From Hemibagrus wyckioides (Eukaryota > Chordata > Actinopteri > Siluriformes > Bagridae), in assembly GCF_019097595.1 (NCBI RefSeq), contig NC_080718.1, positions 22,193,157 through 22,257,156 of the forward strand: a DNA stretch of 64,000 nucleotides, in the 5' to 3' direction. The notes beneath the pieces were generated by a model. That model did no database searches and was not told the DNA's origin. It saw only the letters and a program-made list of their open reading frames with translations. Position numbers and translations under genes: made by a program. Shown here in pieces: positions 36,695 through 50,610 of this stretch; the stretch's first letter is position 1, and each line of letters begins with the position of its first letter.

Positions 36695-39600
36695 CTATGA
36701 CCTACTTATTTCCTTACAAAAACAAATCACTCATCCTTTCCCCCCTTTTTTTTTTTTTTTTTTTAAATAATCCTCATACTGATCTATATTTTGCCACTCC
36801 AGGAGGTTGATTTTGGTGTGGCTCTGCTCATTTGGTGTGAGTTTTAACCTGAAGAGCTGACACGGTGTACCATGACATGGTGTTCGATCCTGGATCGGGA
36901 GAGAAAAGGATACAGACATCAGAACGATGCGCTGTCTGTTTAAGCCATTTTGGGCTTGGTGATAAATAGAGGTTAGAAGAGGTTCATGGCTCTTGAGGTC
37001 AGTCTGCGAATGCCAGTGATTTACTTATTCTGCAGTTTGAAAGAATGTTTCTGCCTTGCTTCCCATTTTCGGCACTCTAACACCTTTTGACTCTGACCGA
37101 ATTAAAGGAACGTTGATTTGTCGAATGCAGGCTGCCTTTTTGCTGTATCCAGAACAGAAGCAAGAATATACTGTTGGGTGTTTCTGTAAAACTGACAGTA
37201 TATTTGAGTGTACCGTGCAGGAGCTAAGAATACTGTCCAGATCCTTACCAAGCTTCCAGTAATTCCTAAAACGCTGTCAGCCGTGCAGTTTGGATTGCTG
37301 TGTTACGGGTATTTGAAGGCATGGCTTCCAAGCCTACTATTAAGGAAAGAAGCTCTGTCTCTTGTTGTATTTTATTGGGTTTGATTGCTGTAATTTTTTA
37401 TAAGTGGTAAGAGTGGTAGAAAACATGCCTATGGCACTTTACCTGATTTTAATGTACACCACTCTTAAAGCATTTCACTTTTGGGTCTTCCAATTCAAAT
37501 ATTCAGTTTTATATATAAAATTCAGGGTCCTTTGTTTAGGGTCTTTCTTTGCTTCCTGAAGAGATTGTACTCTTTCTGAAAGGGGAAACTCTACATCCAA
37601 TTTTTAAGAGGTCTTCCAGAAACACTAACAAATTATTTCATTTAGGATGGTACATGGAACCTTGTGTGTTTCGAATAATCAGGTTTTCGTTGTCAATATG
37701 ACTCTGACCCTTACATGACGTCAAACGGAGATTCATCATGGTTTACTGATGGCTAATAAGATTCCTTGAATACTGGTGATGGAGCATGGGTAAATTTAGC
37801 ATCCTTTTTTATCTCATAATATTCCACGTTCCCTGTTTTTCCCCGCTGTGTGTTTTTTGGTGTTGCTGGTGCTCCACTGTAAGAGTACACTGTAATCATC
37901 TCCAGTGTAGCACGAGTTCACCATGCTTGTTTGCAGATCTGTGACGAGCTCTGTTGCGGTAGTGTGACCACTTCTGCTGCGGTCTCCCCACCTAGCATCT
38001 TGCATAACATCATGGTGTCGAAGATGACTGCGTCTGCCCTCTCATTTTCTTTCACTGGAAAGTGCATGCTATAATAATGATGGATCAAAACAAAACACAC
38101 CCGCGATGGGAGAGAATGGCTAGTGCCACACAAATAGATCTGAGCGGAATGGAATTTCTCTCTTCATTAGGGTTATATATTGGAAGCCAAATTTTCTGGC
38201 CTTAAAAAAAATAAATGTGATTATTTATAAAACAAGGCAGGACGAGACAGAAAAGGAAGAGAGACTAGAAATTGGAGTAATGGATGAGTCCCCAGAGATA
38301 ATGAAGAATGCATTAAGCAAGTGTAGGACTATTTCAGATATTGTGGCCTTTTAGGAAACAAGCCCATGAATGTTCATCCAATGTAAATGGATTTTTTTTG
38401 TGTATTGAATTCATTCTGTCCAGCTACATAAGTAAAAATGCATTTATTTCTTGCTATAACAGAGTAGCTAATTTGTCCAAACAGGAGTCAGCACCTAGCA
38501 AAGGCATATGGTGGCTCTACTGATATGAATAGTTGGCAAGGAAAAACTCCCTGAGATGAAACCTTGAGAGGACCCAGACTTGGAAGGGAACCCATCCTCA
38601 TTTGGGTGACAGTGGACAGTAAATAATGTATTTAATACAAATTGTATATACATTAGGCCAAAGGTGAGACATCTGGAATTTCCGAGGAAAGGTATAGGCA
38701 TTTAAAGGCTCTACAGAAATGGCTATATGCCTATGAAACAGTTAATTTTGGCTGTTAGCTGCTAACAGTTGCTAGCTAGCTAAAGCTGGCTTAGCCTGTT
38801 TAGGTAGAGGAGCTTAAATATTTATACTGGGTATGAACAAATTTTTGGATACTTTTACATCACTGTAGAAATGTAGCTGTTTGAGTAGGACATTAAAAAG
38901 CTATTTATTTACTGGCCCCTCAGAAATGTATGAAAATGTACATTTCATAGATATATTTATGTAATTCAAGTATAGGAGATTTATATTGTCAGCTTTTAAG
39001 CTACCTAAGCATTACAAGACAGATTTCCTCAGTAATAAATGGGAATTATGTAACTGCAGTGCTAACAGCAGGAAAATCAATTTTCTGTCAATATTGCTAA
39101 CTAAACTGACACAACACAACACAACAAATAATGATTTACTACTTTCGACCTTAGCTAACAACATTAGCTAGCTCTGACTTTGAACCAAACCTGCTGTGTA
39201 TCAAGGAAGGTCAGAGGTCACGTAAGACATGCCAGCTCCTTCCGATGAAGAAAAGATGCTTTTCTTCCCCCACTTTAACCTGAGTTGCACTTATGCAGTC
39301 TGTCCTGAGATTCAGAAAAATTGTTTTTGGCAAAGTGTAAAGAACTGTCCAATAATTGGCAGGTGTAAAACCCCATTCCCCATCACATTGCACAATGTTC
39401 AAATTTGTGCTTAATACATTCAACATGAGTATTAGAGATGTTCACAAAGGGGGTTTTGAATTACTGACGCCACCTCTCTTTGTCTCCCCAGTCCTCTGAT
39501 TTATCATGATAAGGTAATTGCTATGGTCCTGGAGGAGATGATGTGGCGACACTTATCTAATTTTGATCCTAAAGCATGTGTAGGCAAATGGTGTGGACGT

Positions 39601-39999
39601 GACATCTCCAGAAGAGCGTTGTTTGATAAACTCATCTGATTTGCATCGACGTTTCCTGAATTCTCAAGCTGGGTATTTGCTTAGTCATTCCAGTTGTACT
39701 GAGCTGAGTCTGGATTTAAGCATGCATTTGTGGATGTGTCAGTGTGTGTGTGTGTGTCTCACAAAGATACTGAACAGGAAAGGAGTTCCTCTGGGTGTTC
39801 CATGATCCCCAGCCCACTTCCGCTATCGAGCTGGGCTGGGGAATGTGCTTGCCGAGGATTAGTGATGGTTATGGGAGGAGTGGGGGTTAGTGGGAAGTAC
39901 AAACTGTGAAAGGGTCACTTCCTTTCATCCTGCTCTCTTCCCATAGTGGCTAATATACACATGCATGATGTTATATGCTGAGGTCAGTATACAGAAGAG

Positions 40000-40351
40000 G
40001 ATGGGACAGAGAGAGAAGGCACAAAAGCCAGAGAGAGCGAGAGAGGGAGGGAAAGTGTAGAAGGATGAGTAGAAGAAGGGGGAGTAATGTCAACAGCTCC
40101 AGTCCCTGAAATGCAGGCTCTGGTTCAGTAGCCCAGAGAGAAGTGGCAGGCTCAGGCTGGATCAGGAATATAATTTCAAGTACTTTCGATATTCGCTACT
40201 TAGCAGAGGCGGCTTCTCGACAAAAGGAAGGATTCGATCAAGTAGGAGCAGAGCTGTACTTTCAAAAGGAACTTTTATAGGATCTTTGTTGCTCTGGTTG
40301 TATATGAAGGTTGCAAGATGAAAAATCTTCAGAGCTTGCTTTCTGAAAAGG
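40000..40351 (+). other. candidate alternative first exon of daam2
   Basis: A moderately GC-rich segment containing a GAGAGAGCGAGAGAGGGAGG tract (from about 40032) ends at TTCTGAAAAGG followed by GTGAGT (40352-40357), a consensus donor on the daam2 strand inside the presumed intron 1. It lacks an acceptor-like start, as expected for a first exon. An ATG at 40318 opens 11 codons (MKNLQSLLSEK) before the donor. There is no CpG island and no protein homology, so this rests on the donor and composition only. Confidence 0.25.
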
Positions 40352-40812
40352 GTGAGTATACATTCTGCAATCGATCACACTGTTGATGTCCGTGGTTTGC
40401 CGTGCCTGAAAGATGATCCAGACTGGGCAGACACTTTAGAACGGGATCCAGATGCATTTGCAGCACGCAAAGCTTTAAATAGAACGAATGCCACTGTTTA
40501 AAGTCCGGGCTGCCAAAGAGGACTTCTTCCAATAAAGTGAGCATTTGGAAAGCTTTCCCGTTGGAGCTTTGCAAATATGAATATATAAACCTGCTTTTGC
40601 AGTAGTTGAGACACATCTGTCTCAGTTCTGTTCCTGCAAATGGTATGAAATCTAAATCTCTTAGGGTTGCTATATACTGTATTGGGGCAGAAGATCCCGT
40701 TCCTTAGATTGTCTAGAGTTAATAAATATTCCACAGAGTATACTGAACTGAGTGGCCTGAGCTCAACTACATGGCAGAGACTGTCTTTGGAAATTATTTT
40801 GTCTGGAGCAGC

Positions 40813-41340
40813 TGATTAACTGACACATGGAAGCTGCTGATCACACTTGTTGGTCTCTGAGGAAGTGTGGCTCGGTCTGCGGTAAAATCATGGAACATCA
40901 CTATCCAAATGGGAATTATAGGATTCCAGTTGGACCAGGGGAGAATTAAAGGATGCTTGGTGATGACTCTGGGAATGGGATTATTTTAAAATGGCATTTG
41001 CCTTTAAATGCCAGGCAGTGCTCCAGGGACCATTGTAATTCAACTGATCTACATTCCCCCAGCCTCATATCCTTTCCCCTGCCACTCTACCAAAGAGCCT
41101 AAAGCCTTCAACTCATGCTCTGCACTCCACTGGCCTCTGATCCTCTCCCTAGTGGCCCTCCCAGAGAGTCAAAGCATAAACTCAGGGTCAATGTTCCGCC
41201 GGCCTTGATCCTTTCCTTTACAACACCACCAGAAAGCCTAAAGCCTATACCCAGAGCTTAACCTTAAACTTCACCCCTGACTGACCCATTGACACCAATG
41301 CAGGTCCTAAAGCTTAAACCTGGAGCCTCTGGTTTTTATT
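40813..41340. repeat. tandem duplication, left arm
   Basis: This arm shares ordered, diverged blocks with 41560-41910: TTAACTGACACATGGAAGCT and GCTGATCACACT; GGAATTATAGGATTCC; AGATTAAA/GAATTAAAGGATGCT; ACTCTGGGAATGG; ATCCTTTCC; and AGGTCCTAAAGCTTAAACC. The CCTAAAGC motif also recurs inside this arm (near 41097, 41238 and 41308), so it holds smaller internal repeats. No open frame is conserved between the arms. Confidence 0.7.
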
Positions 41341-41385
41341 CTGAATGCAAAAACCTTGTCGTGACAGGTCAAGCTAATTTTATTT

Positions 41386-41556
41386 GGGTAGTGAAAGCTT
41401 GGTGGTTAAGGCATTTCTGAGTTCAAATCCCATGACCTGAGTTCCTGCGTTCAAATACCAGCACCAGCAATCTGCAAACATTGGGCCCTTCAGCAATACA
41501 TTTTACCATGAGTTGTATCTTGACCAGTTGAGGGATAAGGGCCTTGTCTATAGTCT
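41386..41556 (+). repeat. degenerate SINE-like copy
   Basis: AGCTTGGTGGTTAAGGCA, GTTCAAATCCCATG and GGGCCCTTCAGCAATAC echo head and body of the window's SINE family, but the tail is lost. It sits between the two arms of the tandem duplication at 40813-41910. Confidence 0.45.
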
Positions 41557-41559
41557 TGA

Positions 41560-41910
41560 ATTAACTGACAAATGGAAGCTGCTGATCACACTGGTTGCTC
41601 GGGGACTTGGTTAGGAGTTTTTTTGGCAACATTATAAAAGGAGCTGGTTTATCAAATTTGGAATTATAGAATTCTTGTTGGATTTGGGAAAGATTAAAGA
41701 ATGCTAGATACAACTCTGGGAATGGTGTTTTTTACTGCAAGGCTGAGATCTGTGGGACCAATCAGATTCAACAAGTCAAAATTCCTCAGGGTCTACACTC
41801 CATCAGCCTTTATCCTTTCCTGTATGACCCAGGATTTAAGCTTCACCCAATCTGACTCACCAATGCCATCATAGATCCTAAAGCTTAAACCCGGATTTAA
41901 ACTCCACCAA
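41560..41910. repeat. tandem duplication, right arm
   Basis: Diverged copy of 40813-41340: TTAACTGACAAATGGAAGCT, GGAATTATAGAATTCTTGTT, AAAGATTAAAGAATGCTAG, ACTCTGGGAATGGTG, TTATCCTTTCCTG and AGATCCTAAAGCTTAAACCC come in the same order and orientation. The arms are separated by about 220 bases including a degenerate SINE, so the duplication probably predates or captured that insertion. Confidence 0.7.
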
Positions 41911-44900
41911 CCACTGATGCTCTCGTTACTAGCATGAAGCCCGTCATGGCAGATATACCTCTTTGGGCAGTGGTAACTCAAACTTGATACTTTGACAATT
42001 GATTTTCTTACTGATTCACAGCTTTTTGATGTTCTTCACCAGCTTTGCTTCTTTCCATCTTCCCACCTCATTACATCTCTAAAAGTAGAGCACAGGCTGT
42101 GCTTGTGTATCTCTGCAAGGCAGCTTGGGAGATCTGAATGTGAGAACATTAAGCAAAGTCACATGAGCAAGCTCCGGTAGATGTTTTGATTTTCTTGCGT
42201 TTTGTATATTATGGATATATGAACTACCATAGGCTCACTAAGAGCTCAAGCTCCATCAGCACTCTTAATGAAGACCTGACGTTTTGCAAGCAGCACAGTT
42301 TCTCTTGAATGACGTTATACGCTTTGTTGATTGTGGCTCGAGTAATTATAGGCTACTGCTTGATATGTGCATGGATATACACAGTTTGGTCAGTCTAGTC
42401 ATAAAATATTACAGGAAATGCTCAAGGGTTGGACTACTGTGATATTAAAGCTGATGTCATTTGGAAGTCCCCAAATGACTATAGAAAAAGGAACTCATTG
42501 TGCCACTGACACAGATCGAAGGCTTATGATATATAAGCTTAGAATTATGTCATACAGTTTGACAAAAGAGCTTTGCTTTGCTGAGTTTTGAATGCCGTCT
42601 CGGCTAGAGGTAGTCTTGGCTACAAGGCATGGTGTAAATGCTTGATGCGCACATTCCAGCCATTATGAGCAGCCCTACAGACCTCTATTCTTCAGCAGGC
42701 AGCTGTTAACCTTTCACCTTATAGGAACATGACACAGCTTAGTAATATATGATGCTAAAATGCCAAGGCCACCCTTTGCCTGGGATTATCTGACTAAGGC
42801 AAGTATCGGAAGTCCTTCGTGACCAGCCAGAAGTGCGGGTTTGTATCAACCTGTCACTGAGCCGGCATGATATACGCCTGGAAGTACTAGAAAGAGGAGA
42901 CGATGGGATGCGGTGCTTTTGGCCCGAGACGCATTGGAAAATTACAACAATTGAGCAGCTGTTGAGTCAATGATTCGATTATATTTTTAGTGAAAACACG
43001 GTCTTGGTCTTGCTTCAAGGTTGGGAGGTCAGTGAGGATTAAAGCTCATAGTCAGTTTGGTTAAACACAAGTACAGAATAGTAATATAGAGAGCATACTT
43101 TGGCTAACCGCATGTCACTTCCAGCTAGCCATATGACTCTGCTTTAACATTTTCACAGACCTCAGAATGTGCATTCAATTAAGCAAAACAAAAATGAACA
43201 AACAAACAAAAACGATTTCCTACCCCGTGCATGAGATGCTTGCGAATCTGATATCGGATGGAGAGTGATGTGACTGAGATATCAGGTTCCACAAGAGCCT
43301 TGATGAAACATGGGCATGTACTGTGGAGGGCTCATGGAATGTAGCGGCTAGCATAAATAGCGTCCATTTCATATTTAACCCACACTGTTTGCAGGTTCTC
43401 ACAGTAACAGATGCATTTGCCAGATGAAAAGTGGGTCAGTAGCACTACATTTTTAACTCCCATCCCATATACTTGAAACAGCATCTCTGATCAGATGTTT
43501 TTTAATCTACCATGTATTCCATAGGAGTCTTGATTTTGATTTAAATTATTATCTCTGACCAACCACTTACATGAAAGGGTTAAAGGTTGCAAAAACTTTA
43601 ACCACGATAACTTTGGTAACATTTGTCATTGCTGCTCACAATCTGGAAGCTTCTACAGAATGTCTATTTGGAAGAAAAACCCAGGAGGCATCCATCATTC
43701 ATGTCTATTACAGTAGCACTCTTGGGGGTGTGGCTTTAGAAGAAACATGGAAGCTCTGGATTATTTAAAAATCAAAACAGCTAGCTATAGCTAACATCTA
43801 TAGCTTAAACATTTCAGCTGAAATGTGTTTATATTCGGTGAGGTTTTTGTCATGTTCTGCCAGATTTAATCAAATATTTGCTTGGAGGAGAAACTTCTGT
43901 AAACTGAGGGAAAAAAACAAATGATGTAAAGCTCCAGCTTCCAAACCACGAGGACAATCAAGCACTTTGCTGTCAGTCATGCTGTCTGTTAATTTAGAAA
44001 CCATGCAGGTCGTGTGGCCTTAAAATGTTTTTGGATGGAATTAAAGATAAAGGTGGTTTCTGTTTGGAGTTTCAATTTATAACAGTGATCTTCAAAATTG
44101 CTGACTCTACCTTTTAAAAAGATTTTTTTTTCCTTTCTAGAATGTTTATTGCACAGCTGAAGTAAATTAAAGTATTTTTAGTCAGTTCATCCCTTCCATG
44201 TATGAAGCTCGAATCGCTTTCTTAAGCCTCTGCCTTTGTTAAATATTATATATTTGATTTGTTTTTATTACAAGGAGTCCTGTTATAGCAAATCAGAGGA
44301 ACGCATTTAGGGGGATTTTTTTTCTCCCCAACATTCTGGATTGCATGCAGGCTGAAATTGAGTTCTGGGCTCCACAGCAGATGTGGACATGGTTTTAATT
44401 TTTAGTAGACAATGAGCGAATGAAATGGCTTTTACCGACATGCCTTGTGAATCCCCACTTTCCCCAGATTTAACTGAAATATTTACGCTCCCAGAGCAAA
44501 AAAAAACATTTAATGTAGCCCACAAGTCCTATAAGCTGTTTGTTAGGAATGAAGCCTAGAGCGAGCAGACGAAATGTGGCAAGAAGATGTGGGACACAAA
44601 GCCTCTGATATGCAGATAGCGCGTTTGCCGCAGACATGTAAAATAGATCTCTGATGCGCTATTAGATGAAGTAATTCACTTGGCTCTTGCGTGCATGGCT
44701 TCAGAATACGGGTTCTTCTGTAGTGAAATTTCCGCAGACTAAATCCTGACCTGCCTCCCTTCGCAAAAGTGTTGGCTGATTCAGAAGACCTTTTGGCACA
44801 GAGTTTGATAGTGAAAAATCTGAACGTTCTTCCATCCAAGGCTTTTCCTCCTCTTTAGGCCAGATCTTATCTGACTAAGGGATGAAGAGGAAATCATTTA

Positions 44901-45814
44901 GAGCGGCTGGAGGGGGTGAGGAGACGGACAGGGGGGAAAAAAAGGAAGGATGGCTGGGTTTGTCATTCCTAACAATCTTGCTCATCGTCTTTAGTGCACG
45001 TAGGCACAGTTGTCCAGAGACGGCCTCAGTAGGGTGGGTATATAAAATGACACAAGGGATTTTAAGATTGGAGAATGCATGCATGTTTAGATTTTAGGAT
45101 AGTTGGTTTATGAACATATGAACAAACGTGCATGCTCGTGCCCCGTTTAGAGTCGAAGGACTTTTTGGAACTGGCATCTCCGAATGCCTTTTTTGTTTTG
45201 TGTGTCTTTTGTGTCGTCCCACATGAGCATTCCCGTGTTACACAAGCCTACACTCTGTGCTAAAAGCAAACAGAGCTTGCTTTCAAACGAGACGAGCGCA
45301 ACGGTGGAATGTGTCCCCTGCAAATGCGGCATGAAATTATCCTAGGCTCTCTATTACACAGTTAGTGATGGTCATTTATCAATTCAGACTGTAACTCAGC
45401 TCTCATTCCTATGTTCAAGGGGAAAATACACGGCACAGGAACGAGTTAGGAATGTGTGTGCGCTCAGTGTTTCTGTTTTTATGTGTGTGGGTTGGGTAGA
45501 AGGGAGAAATTGACGAGGCTTTCCAGTGAGCCATTACGCCAACACACTTATTTATTATCTTTGATTCTATATTAGGGCTAAGTGTGCGTGAGCGTGTATT
45601 GTTTAGACAGCACATATGTTTGTGTTCATCCTATCCATTCTCTTTCGCAGAAATACACAGATTATGCAATTTGCAATGATTTTTCATCCCCACAACAAGG
45701 ACAGATGTGCAAACCATGTTGTGATTTTTTTTTTCTTTTCTTTGGCATTTAGGATAATAAATAAAATTGACTGGTAGCTAAACTTGGATAGTTTACTAGC
45801 AAGAGAGATCATTT

Positions 45815-45990
45815 ACTATAGCACATCGCTACTCTCAAATCTGATTGGTCTAACTGAAGCAGTTGATTAATTTTCACGCATGTTGACTAATTTTAATACA
45901 ATATAATTTCTATAGTAGTGTCTAATTCAGAGGGATTTCATTTACAGACACTCCTTGTAAAACAAAACGTATAATAGTACACAAATAATT
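45815..45990 (+). repeat. MITE-like repeat (AATCTGATTGG family), copy 2
   Basis: AATCTGATTGGTCTAACTG, GTTGATTAATTTTCACGC and ATTTCTATAGTAGTGTC match the 17395 copy in order. Non-coding and AT-rich. Confidence 0.5.
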
Positions 45991-46459
45991 AAAAAAAAAA
46001 ACATAACCATTGTTTCAGTATGGTGAAGTTTTTCAAATGGAGAAATTTATTTAACATTTTTGGAAGGAGTCTCCATTGTCAGTGCGTTGTAACAGTAAAC
46101 AAGTTTTCCACCATGGGAAAATATTCAGGAAAGTGGACTTTCCTGTTTTTCTGTAATAAGCTACAGGGTTTTGTTTTTATTTATTTTTTATTATTTATAG
46201 CTGGTATGTTGTAAATGATAACAGGAAATTGTTCTGTGGGTGTTCCACAATATTCAATTAATCACAAGCAGTGAAATGTTTGTTCATTCATTAGTAAATA
46301 AAATCTGTATTCTGCAAATTGCAGTGGTGTAATGATTAGAATAAAAAACACTTTGGGACATGCGGTTATGGGAAATGAATGAACTTGATGCAGGGTTACA
46401 GTAATTGCTTTGTGTCAAGCTGCATCACATCTCATTTAGTTCACTTTGGTTCAGTTATT

Positions 46460-46652
46460 ATGGATGTGGTAGCTTAGTGTTTAAGGCATACTGATCGGAA
46501 GGTTGTGAAGTTGAAACCCAGGTCCACCGAGCTGCCACTGCTGGGCCCTTGAGCAAGGCCCTTAACCCTCATTTGTTCAGTTGTTTAAAATGAGATAAAA
46601 TTTAAGTCACTCTGGATAAGGGTGCCTGCCAAATGCTGTTAATGTAAATGTA
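46460..46652 (+). repeat. tRNA-derived SINE-like repeat, copy 2
   Basis: Same family as the 10609 copy: GGTAGCTTAGTGTTTAAGGC head, CTGGGCCCTTGAGCAAGGCC body, and the tail AAGTCACTCTGGATAAGGGT then CCAAATGCTGTTAATG. Better preserved than copy 1. Confidence 0.8.
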
Positions 46653-48597
46653 AAAATATGTAAGTGTTATGCTTGTATAGAGGAACCAGACTCAAAGGGA
46701 ACACATCCTCATCAGACACCAGATTTCTTCTATAACTGGCCCAAAAGCACAATGCTGTAACGAATAACTTCTGAATCTGAGCATCAGAGTCATTTCTTAA
46801 TTCATTATATTATGTAGGTCAATTTTTGACTCATTTTCATATCGCATACCCCGTCCAGTGTTTTATTCATTACTTATTGTTTACCATTTGGCTTTCTCAT
46901 TTAAATTCAGCTGTGAATGCCAACCGCTGTCTTGCCAACACTACATGAGCACAGTGTAATGTGTAAGGACCCCCAGACTGCGAGCTGTGGGTGGGTTCCA
47001 GGATGAATCTTGATGATGGGAGATAAAGCATGCTTTGAGACCTGTAGGACACACGGTAGGCAGCAGCTTGGTCATGCTTCCATGGAGGAGGTGTGTGAGG
47101 CATCACTGCATACATACATGCATTAGTGTGTGTATCTGTTTATTGCTTGGACACAATTATTCAATTTCAGTCATTTATACTGAATATGCTATATAAGGGG
47201 CAGAACACTTTTAATAAAATATCAATAATCGAAAAACCCTTTATGGAATATGCACATCATACAGTATATGGTAGTTTTGAACTTTGTCATAAAGGTTCCA
47301 TGAAATCAAAATATCGTTTAATTTATAGAATGCAAGTCATTGGAGATCCATGTATAGTAGAACACCAGGAACAGTGTTGCTGTGCCTACCGGTGATTGAC
47401 ATGCGTTCTTGCTCCAGCGAGATTTTTCTTTTGCTATCTCAGCCAGATATTTCTCCGAATACTGTTTGCTTCTGTCTCCTGGGACTAAGGTTCATCATTA
47501 ATGAGAAATAATAAATAGAAGATTCACTTTGACAGTGGGGGGTTGCTAGTCATTGGAGCCAGAAGGTGAGGATTGGCTTCACATGCACATGCACTAATTT
47601 ACATTAGTACCAGCTGTGATAGATTAGATATGGAGAGCCAGACTAAAAAGATGGCTATGTACTGTAGAAAGGATTTCTCTGGGAACAAGAGGTGTGTCTG
47701 CATCTTATCGTGAAAAAGGGAAATGTAAATGGATGAAGAGCCAGAAAGGATGAATGCATTATGTTGTTTGTGAATACTCTATCACTGCACGAGCAAGAAC
47801 TGAGGCAAAATAGCTGGATGAATTTAAAGAATTGGGTGGATTTATGGAGGTTATGGATATGTGACACTGACACTGTTTTCTTTCTCACTTTCTTTTTCTT
47901 TATCCTCCACTGACCTACTTCTAGTTCACTTGTAGTCTGAAGTGATGGGGCAGAATAAGAATTGAAAACATTTTTTTCCCTCTATCTGTCTGTGTTCTCT
48001 CTGCACCACTGCTCTTTGGAGCATGCACAGTGGACGTACTTTGCCTCAAGGCCTGTGTGCGAATTTTGCATGTGTGTAGCCAATATCACAAAGTAACACA
48101 ATGCTACAAACCTGAATGCTTTTTATGCTTCTTTCACAACACTGCATCCAAAAATGTCTCTATGCTTATCCCTCCCCTTCTCACCTTTCGGTACTGATGC
48201 CATGCTGTTATGGATTTTTCACCTCCAATTAGAGATTCATTTTCCTCACCTTGTCTTTGCAGAGGACATATTTCCTCACTGCTGGCCGTGAAGGACTCTG
48301 CACACTTTTAATTGCATCTGCAGAAGCTTAGAACTGCTCGGGCAATATGTTGCTGCAAAGGATGAGTGTTTTCTAAATCGATGCTTCTGTAAGTAGTTAT
48401 TTCTTTAAAGATGTTTGTTGTATAATTCACAGAACCTTCAGAGATTTCTTTTATATGGCAACAAGGGAAGGAGGTTGATAGAGGTGCTGATGCAATGGAG
48501 TAGACTTGCAGCTTATGGACAAATCCGGAATATTGCAATTTTATTGCTAGATTGAAGGCAGCAGTGAGTAGAGGTGTGTGTGTGTTTGTGTGTGTGT

Positions 48598-48712
48598 TAT
48601 CCAGAGTGTAATCTCTCCCCATGCACAGTGTTTTTGGGATAGGCTCCAGATATACCGCTACGCAAACCAGGGATAAAGCAGTTACTTGAAATGAATGAAT
48701 AAAGGACTATAA
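48598..48712 (+). repeat. 3' part of an 8735-family repeat
   Basis: GTTTTTGGGATAGGCTCCAG, CAGGGATAAAGCAGTTACTT and AATGAATGAATAAA match the distal family end. Preceded by a short GT run (48574-48597), the usual internal repeat. Confidence 0.5.
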
Positions 48713-50578
48713 AATTGAGTGGTCCAGCCTTGAAGAGACATTTCTTTCCTTCCTGACTGAATGACCGACTGATTCCCATTGTTAAAACAAGCATGGTCAG
48801 GGGGGATACTTGGGACTACCATACACTGGGTAGTAGAATACACTCAAGTGCTGGTGAGCAATTGATTAATCAACTGAGAATGTTAGCAGGCTCTCTGGTA
48901 CCATGTTATTTTCCCCTCCATCCATATTGTGACATATTTCACCTCTTCTACTATGATTATTTGCACTTCCATTTCATAAATTGGACAATTATTGTGCCAG
49001 ATTGAGGAAGATGGAGATGAACATTTGTGATTTGTCGGAATACACAATTGGACGCTTCAAGTTATACTGTTTAATTCTGGTGGCTAAGGTGATGTAAATG
49101 ACTTCTTGCGTGTCTGACTGGCAGACTGAGATCAAGCAAAACTAAATCTGGTCACATTTGAACTACTCCAGTTCCATGTTTAATCATAACATCTACAGAA
49201 AGCATATCTGGAACCTATGGGATCGGATCACGAAGCAGAAACATGTCTTGTCCCTCTGTTCTGACTTTTCAGAGGAGTGAATAGACCAGTGAAGAATCTC
49301 CACTTTCCACTTCTCTCTTCACTGTTGAGAGAGAGATATAGAGAGAGAGATGGAGAGTCGAGTCAAGGAGAAGAAAAGAAGGAAAGAGTCAGAAAGAAAT
49401 GGGTCAAATTTCACAGTCAAAGCTACTTACCTGTAAGTGGGAAAGTCCTGAGTAAATCTGTTATGCCATGAGCAGGAATGGCAAAGATCACACTGATGAC
49501 AATATATATAACAGTCAAATAATCACATCTTCATTAGTCAGGCTATTCCATTGAATGCCTGCTTGAGTTAAGTACTTTCTCCTATTGTTTCCAAAGCTAA
49601 AATCTCATTTCTAAAGATCCAAGAAATTGTATTTACTGCCTAGCAACACTGGAACATCTGGAAGTGTAGTTAGTGTAACCCACTTTAGAGTTCCTGTAGT
49701 GTTTGGCTTTTGCCTGGTGCTTTAGCCTTTAGTGGTTAAGGGTCTGAACCAGTGGTCCTAAAATTGAGAGGTTGGATCGCATGTTTGCCAAATGAACCTG
49801 ATTTCAGCTCTTGAGCAAAAGTCTAAATGTCCAAAATAGCAATAGAAAACCTGTTGCTCTAGAGCAGCACTGAGTGTTATAGGAAGGACAGGTCAAGAGT
49901 TCAGGGGAAATACAATAAGCCAGTTTCTCAAATGGAAGGAAATGGATAATGGGATCACTCTGTTTCTTGGTGAAATAATGGTAAATCAAGCATGGTAAGT
50001 TGAGTGGTTGGAGCTTGATCAGCAAAAAGATATAGTGGCCAAACTTGTAGACAAGTGTGGTCAGCCTTTAGTATTCCAAATCAGGGGTATTGTCTTACCA
50101 AATGGACAGAATAGTGCAGTGGCTGGTAATTAGTTTCAGAACTATTCTTTTCCTAAATAGTCATTGGTGTCATTGGTGTTACTTCTAATTGAGAGGAGCG
50201 AATGTTGATTTTGGAGTACCGCCATCATTTAACCCCCACCCTCCTGCCTTACACGGATATACCCCACATATTTTATAATGCCGAATCCCAGAATCCTGCT
50301 TTAGGTGTCCTTACTCACCTGCCCTTGTAAATGGATATGGGAATGATCTAAATCTTCTTTCCCTTTCCCTCAGTAGTCCCTACTGGACCATTAGAGCTAA
50401 TTCAGACAGGATGGGCAATCAGTGTACTTCTGTTTACATTCCAGATCTCTTGATCTCTCTCCTTTCCTGTAGCGTGTCTTACTTTGCATTCATAGTCGTT
50501 TCATTTTGTATATAAGTGACTGATATCTTGGCCTACTTTTCTGTGATGTGTTGTCCAGGCTAAGTGTAAGCTTATTTT

Positions 50579-50582
<4 letters not shown>

Positions 50583-50610
<28 letters not shown>
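50583..50610. repeat. GT dinucleotide microsatellite
   Basis: Fourteen uninterrupted GT units. Confidence 0.95.

Noticed and set aside
40000..40080. GA-rich tract as a promoter GAGA element
   Set aside because: GA microsatellites are scattered throughout the window, so this alone is not evidence of a regulatory element.
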